A stretch of DNA of 49,417 bases from Paenibacillus barengoltzii NBRC 101215 (GCF_004000745.1 NZ_BILV01000050.1:1-49417), one strand, 5' to 3'; shown: positions 8,165 through 15,933, counted from the stretch's first letter. Made by a program: numbers and translations. The notes: a model not told the origin generated them from the letters alone.

Positions 8165-9388
8165 TCATTTTCGATGCCGCTGGCGGCGAATGATTTCGGC
8201 CAAAAATGACAAAATAAGCAACATGGTCAGGGTCACTAAGAAGAGCCGGAACGCTCCCGGAACCGCACCCCAACCGTATAGCATCTGTCGGCCCCCAAAC
8301 GCAGGGGGGTGAATTGCCCACGCCGGTGAGGCTCCCATCAAGGGGTTCCAGAGCAGCAGCAACAGCCCGGCGGAGATCACGGCATGAAGGAATCTTGCAA
8401 TGAGAAAAGGCAAATAACGCAGGTCAGCGCCATTTAAGATGCTGGCCACTTGGGCATGAACCGATAAGCCGCCCCAAGAGAGAATAAAGGCGGCCGCTGC
8501 AGCTTTGAATTGCAACGGAATCCCCTCTGGCGATGCGGATGCTTTTGCGCCCAAGGTGACCTCGAACAAGCCGCCCATAAGCGGCTCAGCTAACTGGCCG
8601 GGCAGCCCCAGCAGCGGCAGCAGCTGTTGGAACCCGGTATAGAGGAAGCCCATGAAACCCGAAGCGGTGAGCACCTCCAGGATTACGGAGAAAAATACAA
8701 CTAGGCCGCCAACAACGGTCATCAGCTGCAGGGAAGAAGCAACGGCCTGCCGCAGCAGTTCTCCGAGACTTCGTCCGTCTTGGATCCGGGCTTCATGCAT
8801 GGCTTTAAGCGCCAGCTTCAGGCTGAAGCGCCCGGATTCATCGCCTTCACCGGGATCTGCCGGCAAGTTTCGGTCCGGACGGTAGAAGCGCATGACCAGG
8901 CCGATCAGCAGGGCCCCTCCATAATGGGTCAAAGCGAGCACCCCGGCCAGCTTCGGATTGCCAAAGAAGCCGACAGAGACCGCCCCGATGAGAAAGATGG
9001 GGTCGGATGACGTGGTGAACGAGACCAGCCGTTCTCCCTCTACTCGGGAAACGAGCCGTTGCTCGCGCAGCTTGGTCGCCAGCTTGGCGCTGACGGGGTA
9101 GCCCGAAGCAAACCCCATCGCCAGCACAAATCCTCCGCTGCCGGGGATCCGGAATAAGGGCTTCATCAACGGGTCTAGCAGTTTGCCGAGAAAATGAACA
9201 ATCCCAAAGCCCAGCAGCACTTCGGAGATGACGAAGAACGGGAAGAGGGACGGGAACAGCACGTCCCACCAGATGGCGAGCCCGCGAACCCCGGCTTGCC
9301 AGGAAGCTTCCGGGTAGCAGGCCATAAGAACGGCCAGCATGAGTGCGGTAAAGAGTAATAACACAGCCGTTAAGCGTTGGAATTTCAT
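8165..9388 (-). CDS. ylbJ: Sporulation integral membrane protein YlbJ
   Basis: Polytopic membrane protein of the nucleoside-recognition/gate (YlbJ/SpoIIIE-like gate) group, made in the mother cell under sigma E in Bacillus and needed for normal spore cortex. At 407 residues it has the family length, about nine hydrophobic segments, and typical stretches such as LFPSLFPFFVISEVLLG, GFASGYPVSAKL and FTTSSDPIFLIGAVSVG. The ATG at 9388 follows GTGGAGG by 7 bases. A sigma-E-like -10 lies just upstream at 9418-9425. It heads a minus-strand cluster with nadK and the S41 protease gene. Confidence 0.93.
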   Translation of the reverse strand: MKFQRLTAVLLLFTALMLAVLMACYPEASWQAGVRGLAIWWDVLFPSLFPFFVISEVLLGFGIVHFLGKLLDPLMKPLFRIPGSGGFVLAMGFASGYPVSAKLATKLREQRLVSRVEGERLVSFTTSSDPIFLIGAVSVGFFGNPKLAGVLALTHYGGALLIGLVMRFYRPDRNLPADPGEGDESGRFSLKLALKAMHEARIQDGRSLGELLRQAVASSLQLMTVVGGLVVFFSVILEVLTASGFMGFLYTGFQQLLPLLGLPGQLAEPLMGGLFEVTLGAKASASPEGIPLQFKAAAAAFILSWGGLSVHAQVASILNGADLRYLPFLIARFLHAVISAGLLLLLWNPLMGASPAWAIHPPAFGGRQMLYGWGAVPGAFRLFLVTLTMLLILSFLAEIIRRQRHRK

Positions 9389-9417
9389 GGGTACGCCTCC
9401 ACAACAAATCATAGTGA

Positions 9418-9425
9418 AGTGTATG
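9418..9425 (-). promoter_or_regulatory. Sigma-E-like -10 element before ylbJ
   Basis: On the minus strand this reads CATACACT, the consensus sigma-E -10, placed about 30 bases before the ylbJ start. The expected -35 (ATATT type) about 14 bases upstream is not well matched, so the call rests on the -10 and on the known sigma-E control of ylbJ in Bacillus. Confidence 0.5.
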
Positions 9426-9595
9426 AAATGATTGGGACAAACAGCACAAAAAAATTGAGGAAGCGGTTTCAAAAAAGGGCTGATATTTTTGAGCTTCTAT
9501 GCTAAAATGATGCTTAAGACTAATAATAGAACTTTAGTACCAGCTATTTGATCAAACATGGTTTGCAGCCAAATTTTGAGGATGGAGTGATGTTC

Positions 9596-9691
9596 ATGAG
9601 CATTGTCGCAGGGATACTTGTCTGTGCTTTTGTTTATGTAATTCGAGCCGCTCTCGTCCATCCCGGCGAAGAGGATTGGCGCAGCTACTGA
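9596..9691 (+). CDS. Predicted 31-residue membrane mini-protein
   Basis: A short ORF (start MSIVAGILVCAFVYVIRAAL, end GEEDWRSY) with GGAG 8 bases before its ATG and a dedicated terminator 26 bases after its stop. It would form one membrane helix followed by a short charged tail. An in-frame ATG at 9590 is too close to the ribosome site. It resembles the many small single-helix proteins of spore formers, but I cannot assign a family. No clear promoter is visible. Confidence 0.55.
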   Translation: MSIVAGILVCAFVYVIRAALVHPGEEDWRSY

Positions 9692-9716
9692 TAGATGGAA
9701 AGACCGCAGCGAATAG

Positions 9717-9748
9717 AAGCTCCTTGGTAGGAGCTTTTATTTTTTTTT
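9717..9748 (+). terminator. Terminator after the 31-residue ORF
   Basis: AAGCTCC and GGAGCTT pair across TTGGTA, followed by TTATTTTTTTT. It isolates the mini-ORF from the globin gene. Confidence 0.88.
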
Positions 9749-9756
9749 GATATAAT
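9748..9756 (+). promoter_or_regulatory. Extended -10 promoter for the globin gene
   Basis: TGA immediately followed by TATAAT (9751-9756), directly at the end of the preceding terminator T tract. The -35 region is poor. The globin ATG is 25 bases downstream. Confidence 0.5.
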
Positions 9757-9781
9757 AAGGAAAAACGGAGGCGGTGAACAG

Positions 9782-10159
9782 ATGAATCCAAGCTTAAGTC
9801 TATATGACAACCTCGGCGGAGAGAAGACGATTCGGCGGTTGGTGGAAGCCTTCTATCCGCGGGTTCAACGTGATCCGTTGTTAGGACCCTTATTCCCGGA
9901 AGACATTACTCCGGTCATGGAGAAGCAATTTATGTTCTTATCGCAGTTTTTTGGAGGCCCGTCCCTTTATTCAGATGCCTTTGGCCATCCGATGATGCGT
10001 GCCCGGCATTTGCCGTTTCCCGTGACGACGGAACGCGCTGAGGCTTGGCTGGCCTGCATGAAAGCTGCGCTGGAGGAGATTGGCGTCGAGGAGCCGCTGC
10101 GAGGGATCGTGCTGGAGCGTCTGTCCGGCCCGGCTTTTCATTTCGTAAACACACCTTAG
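9782..10159 (+). CDS. Group II truncated haemoglobin (YjbI-like)
   Basis: Small haem protein of the truncated globin family, binding oxygen; in Firmicutes linked to peroxide or nitrosative stress protection. All 125 residues fit the family. The start is SLYDNLGGEKTIRRLVEAFY (with the B10 tyrosine), the proximal histidine is in RARHLPFPVT (His76), and the chain ends in FVNTP as usual. The start follows GGAGGCGGTGA. The DUF2225 gene begins 55 bases downstream and may share its transcript. Confidence 0.93.
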   Translation: MNPSLSLYDNLGGEKTIRRLVEAFYPRVQRDPLLGPLFPEDITPVMEKQFMFLSQFFGGPSLYSDAFGHPMMRARHLPFPVTTERAEAWLACMKAALEEIGVEEPLRGIVLERLSGPAFHFVNTP

Positions 10160-10214
10160 ACCGATGAACTTAATGTGCCGGGCAGGGCAGATTACTGAAA
10201 GGAAGTAGGACGTT

Positions 10215-10913
10215 TTGGAACTTGAACCGCTTTATCAGATCAAGGTTACTTGCATCCATTGTCAGAATGAATTTTCGACCTCGCGTGTGCGTCCGAGCTT
10301 TAAGCGGGCTGTACGTACGGACACGGATTTCTGCAGCTATTACCAGAAGGAGAATCCGGATTATTACGTTGTTCGGGTATGCCCGTCCTGCGGTTTTGCT
10401 TCGACGGAGAATTCGGTACCACGATTGACCGACCGGCAAAGAACCCTATTCCAAGAGGCGATCGGCAGCCGATTTAACCAGAAGGACTATGGCGGGCGAC
10501 GGGATTGGGAGACCGCGCTGGAGACGTACAAGCTGGCGCTGATCTGCGCGCAAACCATCGGCGAAACGGAACGAATTATTGCCAGCTTGCTGCATCATAT
10601 TGCCTGGTTGTACCGGTACAAGAACAACGTCGAACAGGAGAAGCGTTTTCTGCAGTTTGCTCTGGAGGCTTACATCCGTGTTTACGAAAAAGAAGGCGTC
10701 GGCGGCAGCGATGCAAGGCTGATGTATTTGATCGGCGAGTTGAACCGTCGGGTCGGCAAGTACAACGATGCGGTCAAATGGTTTGGGCGCGTCATTAATG
10801 ACAAGAAGATCATGGATGCGGCGATGATTCGGGCATCCCGTGAGCAGTGGGCGCTGCTTCGCGAAGAAATGATGAATGGCGGACATGAGCTGCCTGAGGA
10901 AATGCGCGGTTGA
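10215..10913 (+). CDS. DUF2225 family protein with zinc ribbon and TPR-like region
   Basis: Conserved Firmicute protein of unknown function. It opens with a split zinc-ribbon pattern: CIHC near residue 13 and CPSC near residue 58. Then comes a helical, TPR-like half (ALETYKLALICAQTIGE, RVGKYNDAVKWFGRVIND). No signal peptide or membrane helix is seen in the 232 residues. The start is TTG behind GAAAGGAAG with 9 bases spacing. It follows the globin gene closely and ends in its own terminator. Confidence 0.9.
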   Translation: MELEPLYQIKVTCIHCQNEFSTSRVRPSFKRAVRTDTDFCSYYQKENPDYYVVRVCPSCGFASTENSVPRLTDRQRTLFQEAIGSRFNQKDYGGRRDWETALETYKLALICAQTIGETERIIASLLHHIAWLYRYKNNVEQEKRFLQFALEAYIRVYEKEGVGGSDARLMYLIGELNRRVGKYNDAVKWFGRVINDKKIMDAAMIRASREQWALLREEMMNGGHELPEEMRG

Positions 10914-10949
10914 CGGAACGGACAAGCAGACATCGAAGAAGGCATGACG

Positions 10950-10982
10950 AAGGGCCGGTTCCAGAAGGAAACGGCCCTTTCC
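10950..10982 (+). terminator. Terminator of the DUF2225 gene
   Basis: AAGGGCCG-GTTCC pairs with GGAAA-CGGCCCTT across a short loop, with a weak T tail. A bidirectional role toward the convergent zinc-ribbon gene is possible. Confidence 0.75.
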
Positions 10983-11006
10983 TGTATCTTGAGCGCTAAA
11001 GGCGAC

Positions 11007-11237
11007 CTAACGGACCACCTTATCCGTTAACAGGTAATCATTGTCACAGTCCAGGACATGAAGCTTGTTCCCGCAGCAAGGGAAGACGAGCAGCTTCTTC
11101 TTCCCCTCGTGGATCGTTTTTAACTCGCGGGGCTTCAGCGGCAGCAGCACGTTACGACTGGAGCAAAATGGGCATTCATGGACATACACGTCCCCCATGA
11201 CAAGATCATAAGGCCATGTTTGGTTAAACGGGATCAT
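11007..11237 (-). CDS. Small zinc-ribbon-like hypothetical protein
   Basis: A 76-residue protein with HECPFC early and FPCCGNKLHVLDC later, a likely four-cysteine zinc site. The middle is basic (LKPRELKTIHEGKKK). Its ATG overlaps the yycC stop codon (ATGA), so translation is coupled and the pair is one operon. I do not know a named family; zinc or nucleic-acid binding is inferred only from the cysteine pattern. Confidence 0.82.
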   Translation of the reverse strand: MIPFNQTWPYDLVMGDVYVHECPFCSSRNVLLPLKPRELKTIHEGKKKLLVFPCCGNKLHVLDCDNDYLLTDKVVR

Positions 11238-11437
11238 GAAGGCTCCGATTCGTGACCGGCTTGATTGTCATTTCCGGGTTCTGATGGTGCGGAAGGCTGG
11301 CTTGCTTCTTCTTTGGCCAGTTCTGCGATTTTTTGCATTAAAATGTGCTGCGGCATATGCATAAGGTGCTCGACCGGCACCTTGAGTTTTGCGGCTAATT
11401 TCACGGCGGTATCCGCCGATATTTGCAACGGTTTCAT
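11234..11437 (-). CDS. yycC: YycC-like small protein
   Basis: A 67-residue protein whose first 45 residues (MKPLQISADTAVKLAAKLKV, then MHMPQHILMQKIAEL) closely match the small Bacillus protein YycC, of unknown function. The C-terminal 20 residues are Ser/Pro/Glu-rich and probably disordered. The ATG at 11437 follows AGGGGGGA; an ORF back to 11479 lacks a ribosome site. It is first in a two-gene operon with the zinc-ribbon protein. Confidence 0.85.
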   Translation of the reverse strand: MKPLQISADTAVKLAAKLKVPVEHLMHMPQHILMQKIAELAKEEASQPSAPSEPGNDNQAGHESEPS

Positions 11438-11487
11438 GGAAATCCCCCCTGTATTTAGACAAGCGTGATAATAGAGCATCCTCTACT

Positions 11488-11517
11488 AGCATACACTGTT
11501 ATCCCATAAGGCATCAA
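11488..11517 (-). promoter_or_regulatory. Possible sigma-A promoter of the yycC pair
   Basis: On the minus strand TTGATG (11512-11517) and TATGCT (11488-11493) are 18 bases apart, about 50 bases before the yycC start. The match is moderate. Confidence 0.4.
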
Positions 11518-11546
11518 TTCTAAACGATACGGAAAGGAAGCGAACT

Positions 11547-13349
11547 ATGTCAAGATTCGTAGGAACCCTTCAACAAACTTGGGACTTGGAAACCATTTTC
11601 TCTGGAGGTTCTGCCTCTACGGCGCTAAGAGATCATCTGGATGCTCTGGAACGGGATATTGCCGCCTACCAGGCGAAGCTGCAAGAACTGCAGGCTCCGT
11701 CCACTGTAGAAGAGACCAAGGCATTGGACAACCTGATTGAAGATCTGCAAGCGGCCGACAGCCGTCTGTCCGAAGCCGGCTCCTTTATCGGCTGTTTGAC
11801 CGCGCAAGACCAGCATGACAAGAAAGCTCTCCAGCTTGACGCGAGAGTCACTTCGTTAAACGCTGCATACAACAACGTGATGACTTTATTCTGGAACCTG
11901 CTCCGCTTGACGAGTGATGAGGTGTGGGAAGCCTGGATGCAGCGGGAAGAAATCGCTCCGATCTCCTTCCTGCTTCGCGAGAAACGGGAGCAAGCGCGGG
12001 AGAAGCTGGCGCCGGAGCTGGAAAACCTCGTGTCCGACCTGGCAGTAGACGGTTATCACGGCTGGGGACAGCATTATGATACGATCGTCGCCAAAGTAGG
12101 AGTCCCTTTTGAAGAAGAAGGGGGCGAGGTTCAAATGCTGTCTGTCGGTCAAGCAGCTAACAAGCTGGATCATCCAAACCGCAATGTGCGCGAGCGCGTG
12201 TTCCCGAAATGGGAGGAAGCCTGGACAAAGGCGGAGGACTATTGTGCCGATACGCTGAACCGCTTGGCGGGATTCCGCCTTAAATTGTACGAGAAACGAG
12301 GCTGGGACGATATTTTGAAGGAACCGCTGGACATGAACCGGATGTCCAAAGCTACGCTCGATGCGATGTGGCAAGTGATCGTCGAGAACAAGCCGAAGTT
12401 TGTGGCTTATTTAGAGCGCAAAGCGAAGCTGCTTGGGGTGGAGAAATTAAGCTGGACCGATGTGGATGCCCCATTAGGCCAAGCCTCAGGCAAAATTTCG
12501 TACGAACAGGCAGCCGAAGACATCGTCGAGCAGTTCGGCAAATTTAGCCCGAAGCTGGCGGAGTTTGCCACCATGGCGTTTAATAAGCGTTGGATCGAGG
12601 CCGAGGACCGTCCTGGTAAACGCCCGGGTGGTTTCTGCACTTCTCTGCCGCTGAGCAAGCAGACACGGATCTTCATGACATATGGAGGGAACGTATCCAA
12701 CGTATACACGTTGGCGCATGAGCTGGGACACGCCTACCATCAATACGTGATGGAAGAGCTGCCGAGATTCAGTCAGGATTACGCGATGAACGTGGCGGAG
12801 ACCGCTTCGACCTTCGCGGAAATGATTCTAGCTGACGCCTTCGTCAAACATGCGGAAGATGATCAACAGAAAATTGTTCTGCTCGCCGATAAGGTGCAAA
12901 ATTCAATTGCCTTCTTCATGAATATCCATGCTCGCTTCCTGTTTGAAACCCGGTTCTACGAGAAGCGCCGGCAGGGCTACTTGGATGCTGCGGAATTGTG
13001 CGAATTAATGGAAGAAGCGCAGCGTGAAGCGTTCCAGGGGGCGTTGGGCAGTTATCACCCGCATTTCTGGGCATCTAAGCTGCATTTCTATATCACCGAT
13101 GTGCCTTTTTATAATTTCCCTTACACCTTTGGGTACATGTTCAGCACGGGGATCTACGCACAAGCGCTCCGTGAAGGCCAAGGCTTTGCGGCTAAATATG
13201 ATGCGCTTCTGCAAGATACCGGCCGCATGACGGTAGAAGAGCTGGCTGCCAAGCATCTGGGCGTGGATTTGACGAAACCGGACTTTTGGCGTGACGCGAT
13301 GGCCGTATGTGTGGCCGACGTTGACGCATTCTTGGAATTAACCAAATAA
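11547..13349 (+). CDS. pepF: M3 family oligoendopeptidase F
   Basis: Cytoplasmic zinc metallopeptidase that cuts short oligopeptides, a general peptide-recycling enzyme also linked to sporulation signalling in Bacillus. At 600 residues it has the full family length. The HEXXH site is TLAHELGHAYHQ (His391 to His395) and the third ligand region is MNVAETASTFAEMI. The C-terminal part shows the M3 pattern SYHPHFWASKLHFY and FPYTFGYMFSTGIY. A GGAAAGGAAG ribosome site precedes the ATG. It is a single gene with its own terminator. Confidence 0.95.
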   Translation: MSRFVGTLQQTWDLETIFSGGSASTALRDHLDALERDIAAYQAKLQELQAPSTVEETKALDNLIEDLQAADSRLSEAGSFIGCLTAQDQHDKKALQLDARVTSLNAAYNNVMTLFWNLLRLTSDEVWEAWMQREEIAPISFLLREKREQAREKLAPELENLVSDLAVDGYHGWGQHYDTIVAKVGVPFEEEGGEVQMLSVGQAANKLDHPNRNVRERVFPKWEEAWTKAEDYCADTLNRLAGFRLKLYEKRGWDDILKEPLDMNRMSKATLDAMWQVIVENKPKFVAYLERKAKLLGVEKLSWTDVDAPLGQASGKISYEQAAEDIVEQFGKFSPKLAEFATMAFNKRWIEAEDRPGKRPGGFCTSLPLSKQTRIFMTYGGNVSNVYTLAHELGHAYHQYVMEELPRFSQDYAMNVAETASTFAEMILADAFVKHAEDDQQKIVLLADKVQNSIAFFMNIHARFLFETRFYEKRRQGYLDAAELCELMEEAQREAFQGALGSYHPHFWASKLHFYITDVPFYNFPYTFGYMFSTGIYAQALREGQGFAAKYDALLQDTGRMTVEELAAKHLGVDLTKPDFWRDAMAVCVADVDAFLELTK

Positions 13350-13385
13350 ACCGGGCGCTACCAGCTTCATTCTGTTACACTGTTT

Positions 13386-13411
13386 TAGGTCCTCGAGAGG
13401 GGACCTTTTTT
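13386..13411 (+). terminator. Terminator of pepF
   Basis: AGGTCC and GGACCT pair across TCGAGAGG, followed by five or six T residues. Confidence 0.85.
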
Positions 13412-13486
13412 GTTGAAGAATTTTGTCGGAAGAGGAAAGAAAATGTTGAGAGAAACAGACATAATTAGTCAGCTTATATCATAATG

Positions 13487-13540
13487 TTGATATATAGGAA
13501 AATTTAACCTATAATGTGACATAAGACCTATTTCATAGGT
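13487..13540 (+). promoter_or_regulatory. Sigma-A promoter with nested inverted repeats
   Basis: TTGATA (13487-13492), a 17-base spacer and TATAAT (13510-13515) form a near-consensus promoter. Two inverted repeats of the same half-site lie over it: TATAGG...CCTATA (13493-13498 and 13508-13513) covers the spacer and -10, and ACCTAT-TTC-ATAGGT (13526-13540) covers the start region. The pattern suggests an operator. Confidence 0.75.
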
Positions 13541-13569
13541 TGCATTCTTTGGGGGAAAGGTGGGAGAAT

Positions 13570-13986
13570 ATGCTGAAAGCCGAGCAACTATCGCTGGTTA
13601 GGCAGATCGACATGGTTTTTAAGGAACTGGAGGAGGAGCTGTCGGGGTTAACTTCGGGTACCGTATTTCTGCAGATCCGGAATAACACCATCGGGAAATT
13701 TGGCATCCGCCACAATCCGATTGCGGGTCGAAATGGGCAGCTTCGTGAAGAACCTTACGGACTTAATGCAGAACAGATCCATTCTTTTCGAAAAATGGCG
13801 ATTGAAGCGCTGAAGTACAAGCGGTACTGGACACATGGCGAGATCAGCTATGAATTCGCCCTGCGCCAAGGGGCAGTCGTCGTGGATGCCATCATGGAAT
13901 CGAATTATAACATGGCCAATTTGCTGATCCAACGGTATCCGCAGAAGGAGAAAGGCGCTAGTACATACCGAAAGCTGTCTTCCTAA
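13570..13986 (+). CDS. Hypothetical protein, 138 residues
   Basis: I do not recognise the family. The ATG at 13570 follows GGTGGGAG; an in-frame TTG at 13540 lies in the operator-like repeat and has no ribosome site. The product is soluble. It has an N-terminal helix (LSLVRQIDMVFKELEEELSG), a strand pair (GTVFLQIRNNTIGKFGIRHN), and a helical C-terminal half with several aromatic residues (KMAIEALKYKRYWTHGEISY). There are no cysteines or obvious catalytic motifs. It has a strong private promoter with palindromes and a terminator-like hairpin after it, so it is a regulated single gene. Confidence 0.8.
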   Translation: MLKAEQLSLVRQIDMVFKELEEELSGLTSGTVFLQIRNNTIGKFGIRHNPIAGRNGQLREEPYGLNAEQIHSFRKMAIEALKYKRYWTHGEISYEFALRQGAVVVDAIMESNYNMANLLIQRYPQKEKGASTYRKLSS

Positions 13987-14005
13987 AGGGTTCAACATTC
14001 AAGGG

Positions 14006-14039
14006 AAACAGGCGATCTGCTAAGCAGACCGCCTGTTTC
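14006..14039. terminator. Hairpin between convergent genes
   Basis: AAACAGGCGATCTGC pairs with GCAGACCGCCTGTTT across TAA with one mismatch. T tails are weak on both sides; it may serve both the unknown gene and the SASP gene. Confidence 0.7.
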
Positions 14040-14065
14040 TATAGAGGGTAATGGGAGGATGCAAG

Positions 14066-14293
14066 TTACAGGTTCGAACGACCCGACAACTGTTGCTCCG
14101 CCATTTGAACCAAACGTTTCGTGATATAGCCCCCAAGAGAACCGGTTTCACGGGAAGTATAGTTCCCATAGTAACCGTCTTGCGGAATTTGTACGCCCAA
14201 TTCCTGAGCTGCTTCCATTTTCAGTTGTTGCAGCGCAGCAGTTGCTTGAGGAACAATAAGGTTATTACGGCTTCCGCGGCTTTGACCTGCCAT
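14066..14293 (-). CDS. Alpha/beta-type small acid-soluble spore protein
   Basis: DNA-binding protein made in the developing spore that coats and protects spore DNA and is later degraded as an amino-acid source. The 75 residues contain the hallmarks: LQQLKMEAAQELG, with the GPR protease site region, and SLGGYITKRLVQMAE. The N terminus NNLIVPQA is typical. The ATG at 14293 is behind AAAGGAGGTGA; an ORF back to 14401 is a read-through. A sigma-G-type promoter lies directly upstream. Confidence 0.95.
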   Translation of the reverse strand: MAGQSRGSRNNLIVPQATAALQQLKMEAAQELGVQIPQDGYYGNYTSRETGSLGGYITKRLVQMAEQQLSGRSNL

Positions 14294-14323
14294 GTTTGTC
14301 ACCTCCTTTGGCGTTTGTGATGT

Positions 14324-14353
14324 TAGTATGGTTCGTAGGGTGCAAAATATGCG
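14324..14353 (-). promoter_or_regulatory. Sigma-G-type promoter of the SASP gene
   Basis: On the minus strand CGCATA (14348-14353; consensus TGNATA) is followed after 17 bases by CATACTA (14324-14330), the sigma-G -10 consensus. The SASP start is 31 bases downstream. Confidence 0.82.
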
Positions 14354-14416
14354 GGAGGCTTCAAAACTATAGCGGTGGTAATTATTTCTTCTCGCAGACA
14401 AGCTGTGGAATCATAC

Positions 14417-14444
14417 AAAAAAACCGCCTTCTAAAGGAAGGCGG
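14417..14444 (-). terminator. Terminator of the aldose epimerase gene
   Basis: On the minus strand CCGCCTTCC and AAGGCGG pair across a short loop followed by seven T residues, 16 bases after the epimerase stop. Confidence 0.85.
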
Positions 14445-14459
14445 AAATTTTGAAAAAGG

Positions 14460-15449
14460 TTAAGCTTCGTTCTCATCGCCGGTATTCGGATAAATCATTT
14501 CTAGGGAAAGATTTAATTCCAACGTTTGTTGCGGCGTCAACTCGATCAGCCCCGTCTCACTGGCGGGTAGGTTCAAATTTGGAGCGTCCGGCAACCAAGT
14601 GTAAGGTTCAATGCAGAAGAATTGATCAGCTTCCCCCTTGGAGTAGATCACCCAAAATTTAAAATACTCAGGATCCGCTGCGTAGCGAAGGCCATAGCCG
14701 TCATCGCGCAGCATCAACGCTTCGACCGGCTTATCTCCGATTCGCAGCATGGTATCGCAATTCACGCCTTGCAGATTCATCCCTGTGTTTAATGCATCCC
14801 AGATTCCTAGCGGAGCGGTCTTCCCGGTAGGAATGTTCTCCTCGTCCAAATCGTAAAGCTCCGTCACGGGCAGCTTCACATTCCAGCGACCAGGTTCGCC
14901 GTCAATGAGAAACCAGGTATGCAGCCCCAAACCAAAGGGGGCTGGGTTTTGACCCAAGTGCGTAATTTTGAAGGTTTGCGTTAATTTTGCCCCCTGCAAT
15001 CTGAGCGTCATTTCCAGCTTCAAGGGTTCGGGATACTGACGGATCCAATTGGGATCGTCAGAGGTTTTGAATTCTGTGGTGATCGTGCAGCCTTCGTCGT
15101 CTTCTTCAATATCGCTCACGCACCAGCTTTGCGTACGGTGCAGACCGTGGATGTGGTTGTCATTTGCCGTATTGCGATCAAATTGATATTCTTGCCCGGC
15201 ATACGTGAATTTCCCTCTGCGAATGCGTCCGGGGGGAGTTAAGAGCGGGATGCCGAAATGATATGGCTTCTGCAGGTAGAAATCAAGTTCGTTCTCTTCT
15301 GGATGACGCAGCACATCGCGCTGCTGGACATTGTCCCATATACGAATGACGTTATTTCCTAGGCGAGGTAGCAGCGTGACTTCAAGCTCTCGGCTATGTA
15401 AGATGTACGTATCGTAACCGTTCCATTGCCCTTTGGTCACCTTTTTCAT
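14460..15449 (-). CDS. Aldose 1-epimerase family protein
   Basis: GalM-like mutarotase fold enzyme, interconverting alpha and beta anomers of sugars or sugar phosphates; the exact sugar is not known. The 329 residues show the expected features: HSRELEVTLLPRLGNNVIRI at the N terminus, IHGLHRTQSW with a catalytic-type histidine, FGLGLHTWF with a second histidine, and FCIEPYTWLPDAPN with the catalytic glutamate. AAAGGAG precedes the ATG. It is a single gene with its own terminator, divergent from the trpS leader. Confidence 0.88.
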   Translation of the reverse strand: MKKVTKGQWNGYDTYILHSRELEVTLLPRLGNNVIRIWDNVQQRDVLRHPEENELDFYLQKPYHFGIPLLTPPGRIRRGKFTYAGQEYQFDRNTANDNHIHGLHRTQSWCVSDIEEDDEGCTITTEFKTSDDPNWIRQYPEPLKLEMTLRLQGAKLTQTFKITHLGQNPAPFGLGLHTWFLIDGEPGRWNVKLPVTELYDLDEENIPTGKTAPLGIWDALNTGMNLQGVNCDTMLRIGDKPVEALMLRDDGYGLRYAADPEYFKFWVIYSKGEADQFFCIEPYTWLPDAPNLNLPASETGLIELTPQQTLELNLSLEMIYPNTGDENEA

Positions 15450-15529
15450 ATCGTTGCTCCTTTTCCCACATAATCAGTTCCTTAGACTAGACTAATCATA
15501 ACACTTTTTGCGTAAGACGAAAAATAGAT

Positions 15530-15558
15530 TTGACACCAACGCTGGTGTTATTTATGAT
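15530..15558 (+). promoter_or_regulatory. Sigma-A promoter of trpS with palindromic spacer
   Basis: TTGACA (15530-15535), 17 bases, TATGAT (15553-15558). A perfect inverted repeat ACACCA-ACGC-TGGTGT spans 15533-15548, inside the -35 and spacer, and could be a repressor site. Confidence 0.8.
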
Positions 15559-15569
15559 GATAGGCATAA

Positions 15570-15870
15570 TGAGAAAGCGTTGATGAGGGGAAGTAAGCGA
15601 AGTTTCCGTTCCTCAGAAAGCCGGTGGTTGATGCGAACCGGTGAAGGAGCTTGTGCCGAATGGGCCTCGGAGCGCCAGGTTGAACACAAGAGGCGATGAG
15701 CCTGTTGCCAGTAGGCCGGCCGGGTCATCCACGTTACGGATTGGAAAGGCTGATCTTGTTGCGACAAACGCATCAGCGTCTTAAGTTGACTGCGTAACAT
15801 TCATGCTCCAACATCAGCAAAGAAGGGTGGCACCACGGTCTCACGTCCCTTGCGGGCGTGGGGCCTTTTT
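15570..15870 (+). ncRNA. T-box leader RNA controlling trpS
   Basis: A tRNA-sensing leader: uncharged tRNA-Trp pairs with it and prevents termination. The conserved T-box AGGGTGGCACCACGG is at 15824-15838, carrying the bulge that pairs with the tRNA acceptor end. Stem I spans about 15575-15685, with a distal hairpin CCGGT...ACCGG (15621-15641). A likely specifier codon is TGG at 15661-15663, preceded by GAA and followed by a purine, matching tryptophan. The leader lies directly between a good promoter and trpS. Ends are approximate. Confidence 0.9.
15837..15870 (+). terminator. Terminator of the T-box leader
   Basis: GGTCTCACGTCCC pairs with GGGCGTGGGGCC across TTGC (with mismatches), followed by five T residues. 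Its 5' arm begins at the end of the T-box, as expected for switching with the antiterminator. Confidence 0.85.
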
Positions 15871-15933
15871 GCATTTTACAATAAACCGGGATCTTACTTA
15901 TGCAGAAATAGAATTAAAGGGAGGATTTTTGTT

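Noticed and set aside
15508..15800. ORFs on both strands in the trpS leader
   Set aside because: The region is explained by promoter, T-box stem I, T-box sequence and terminator.
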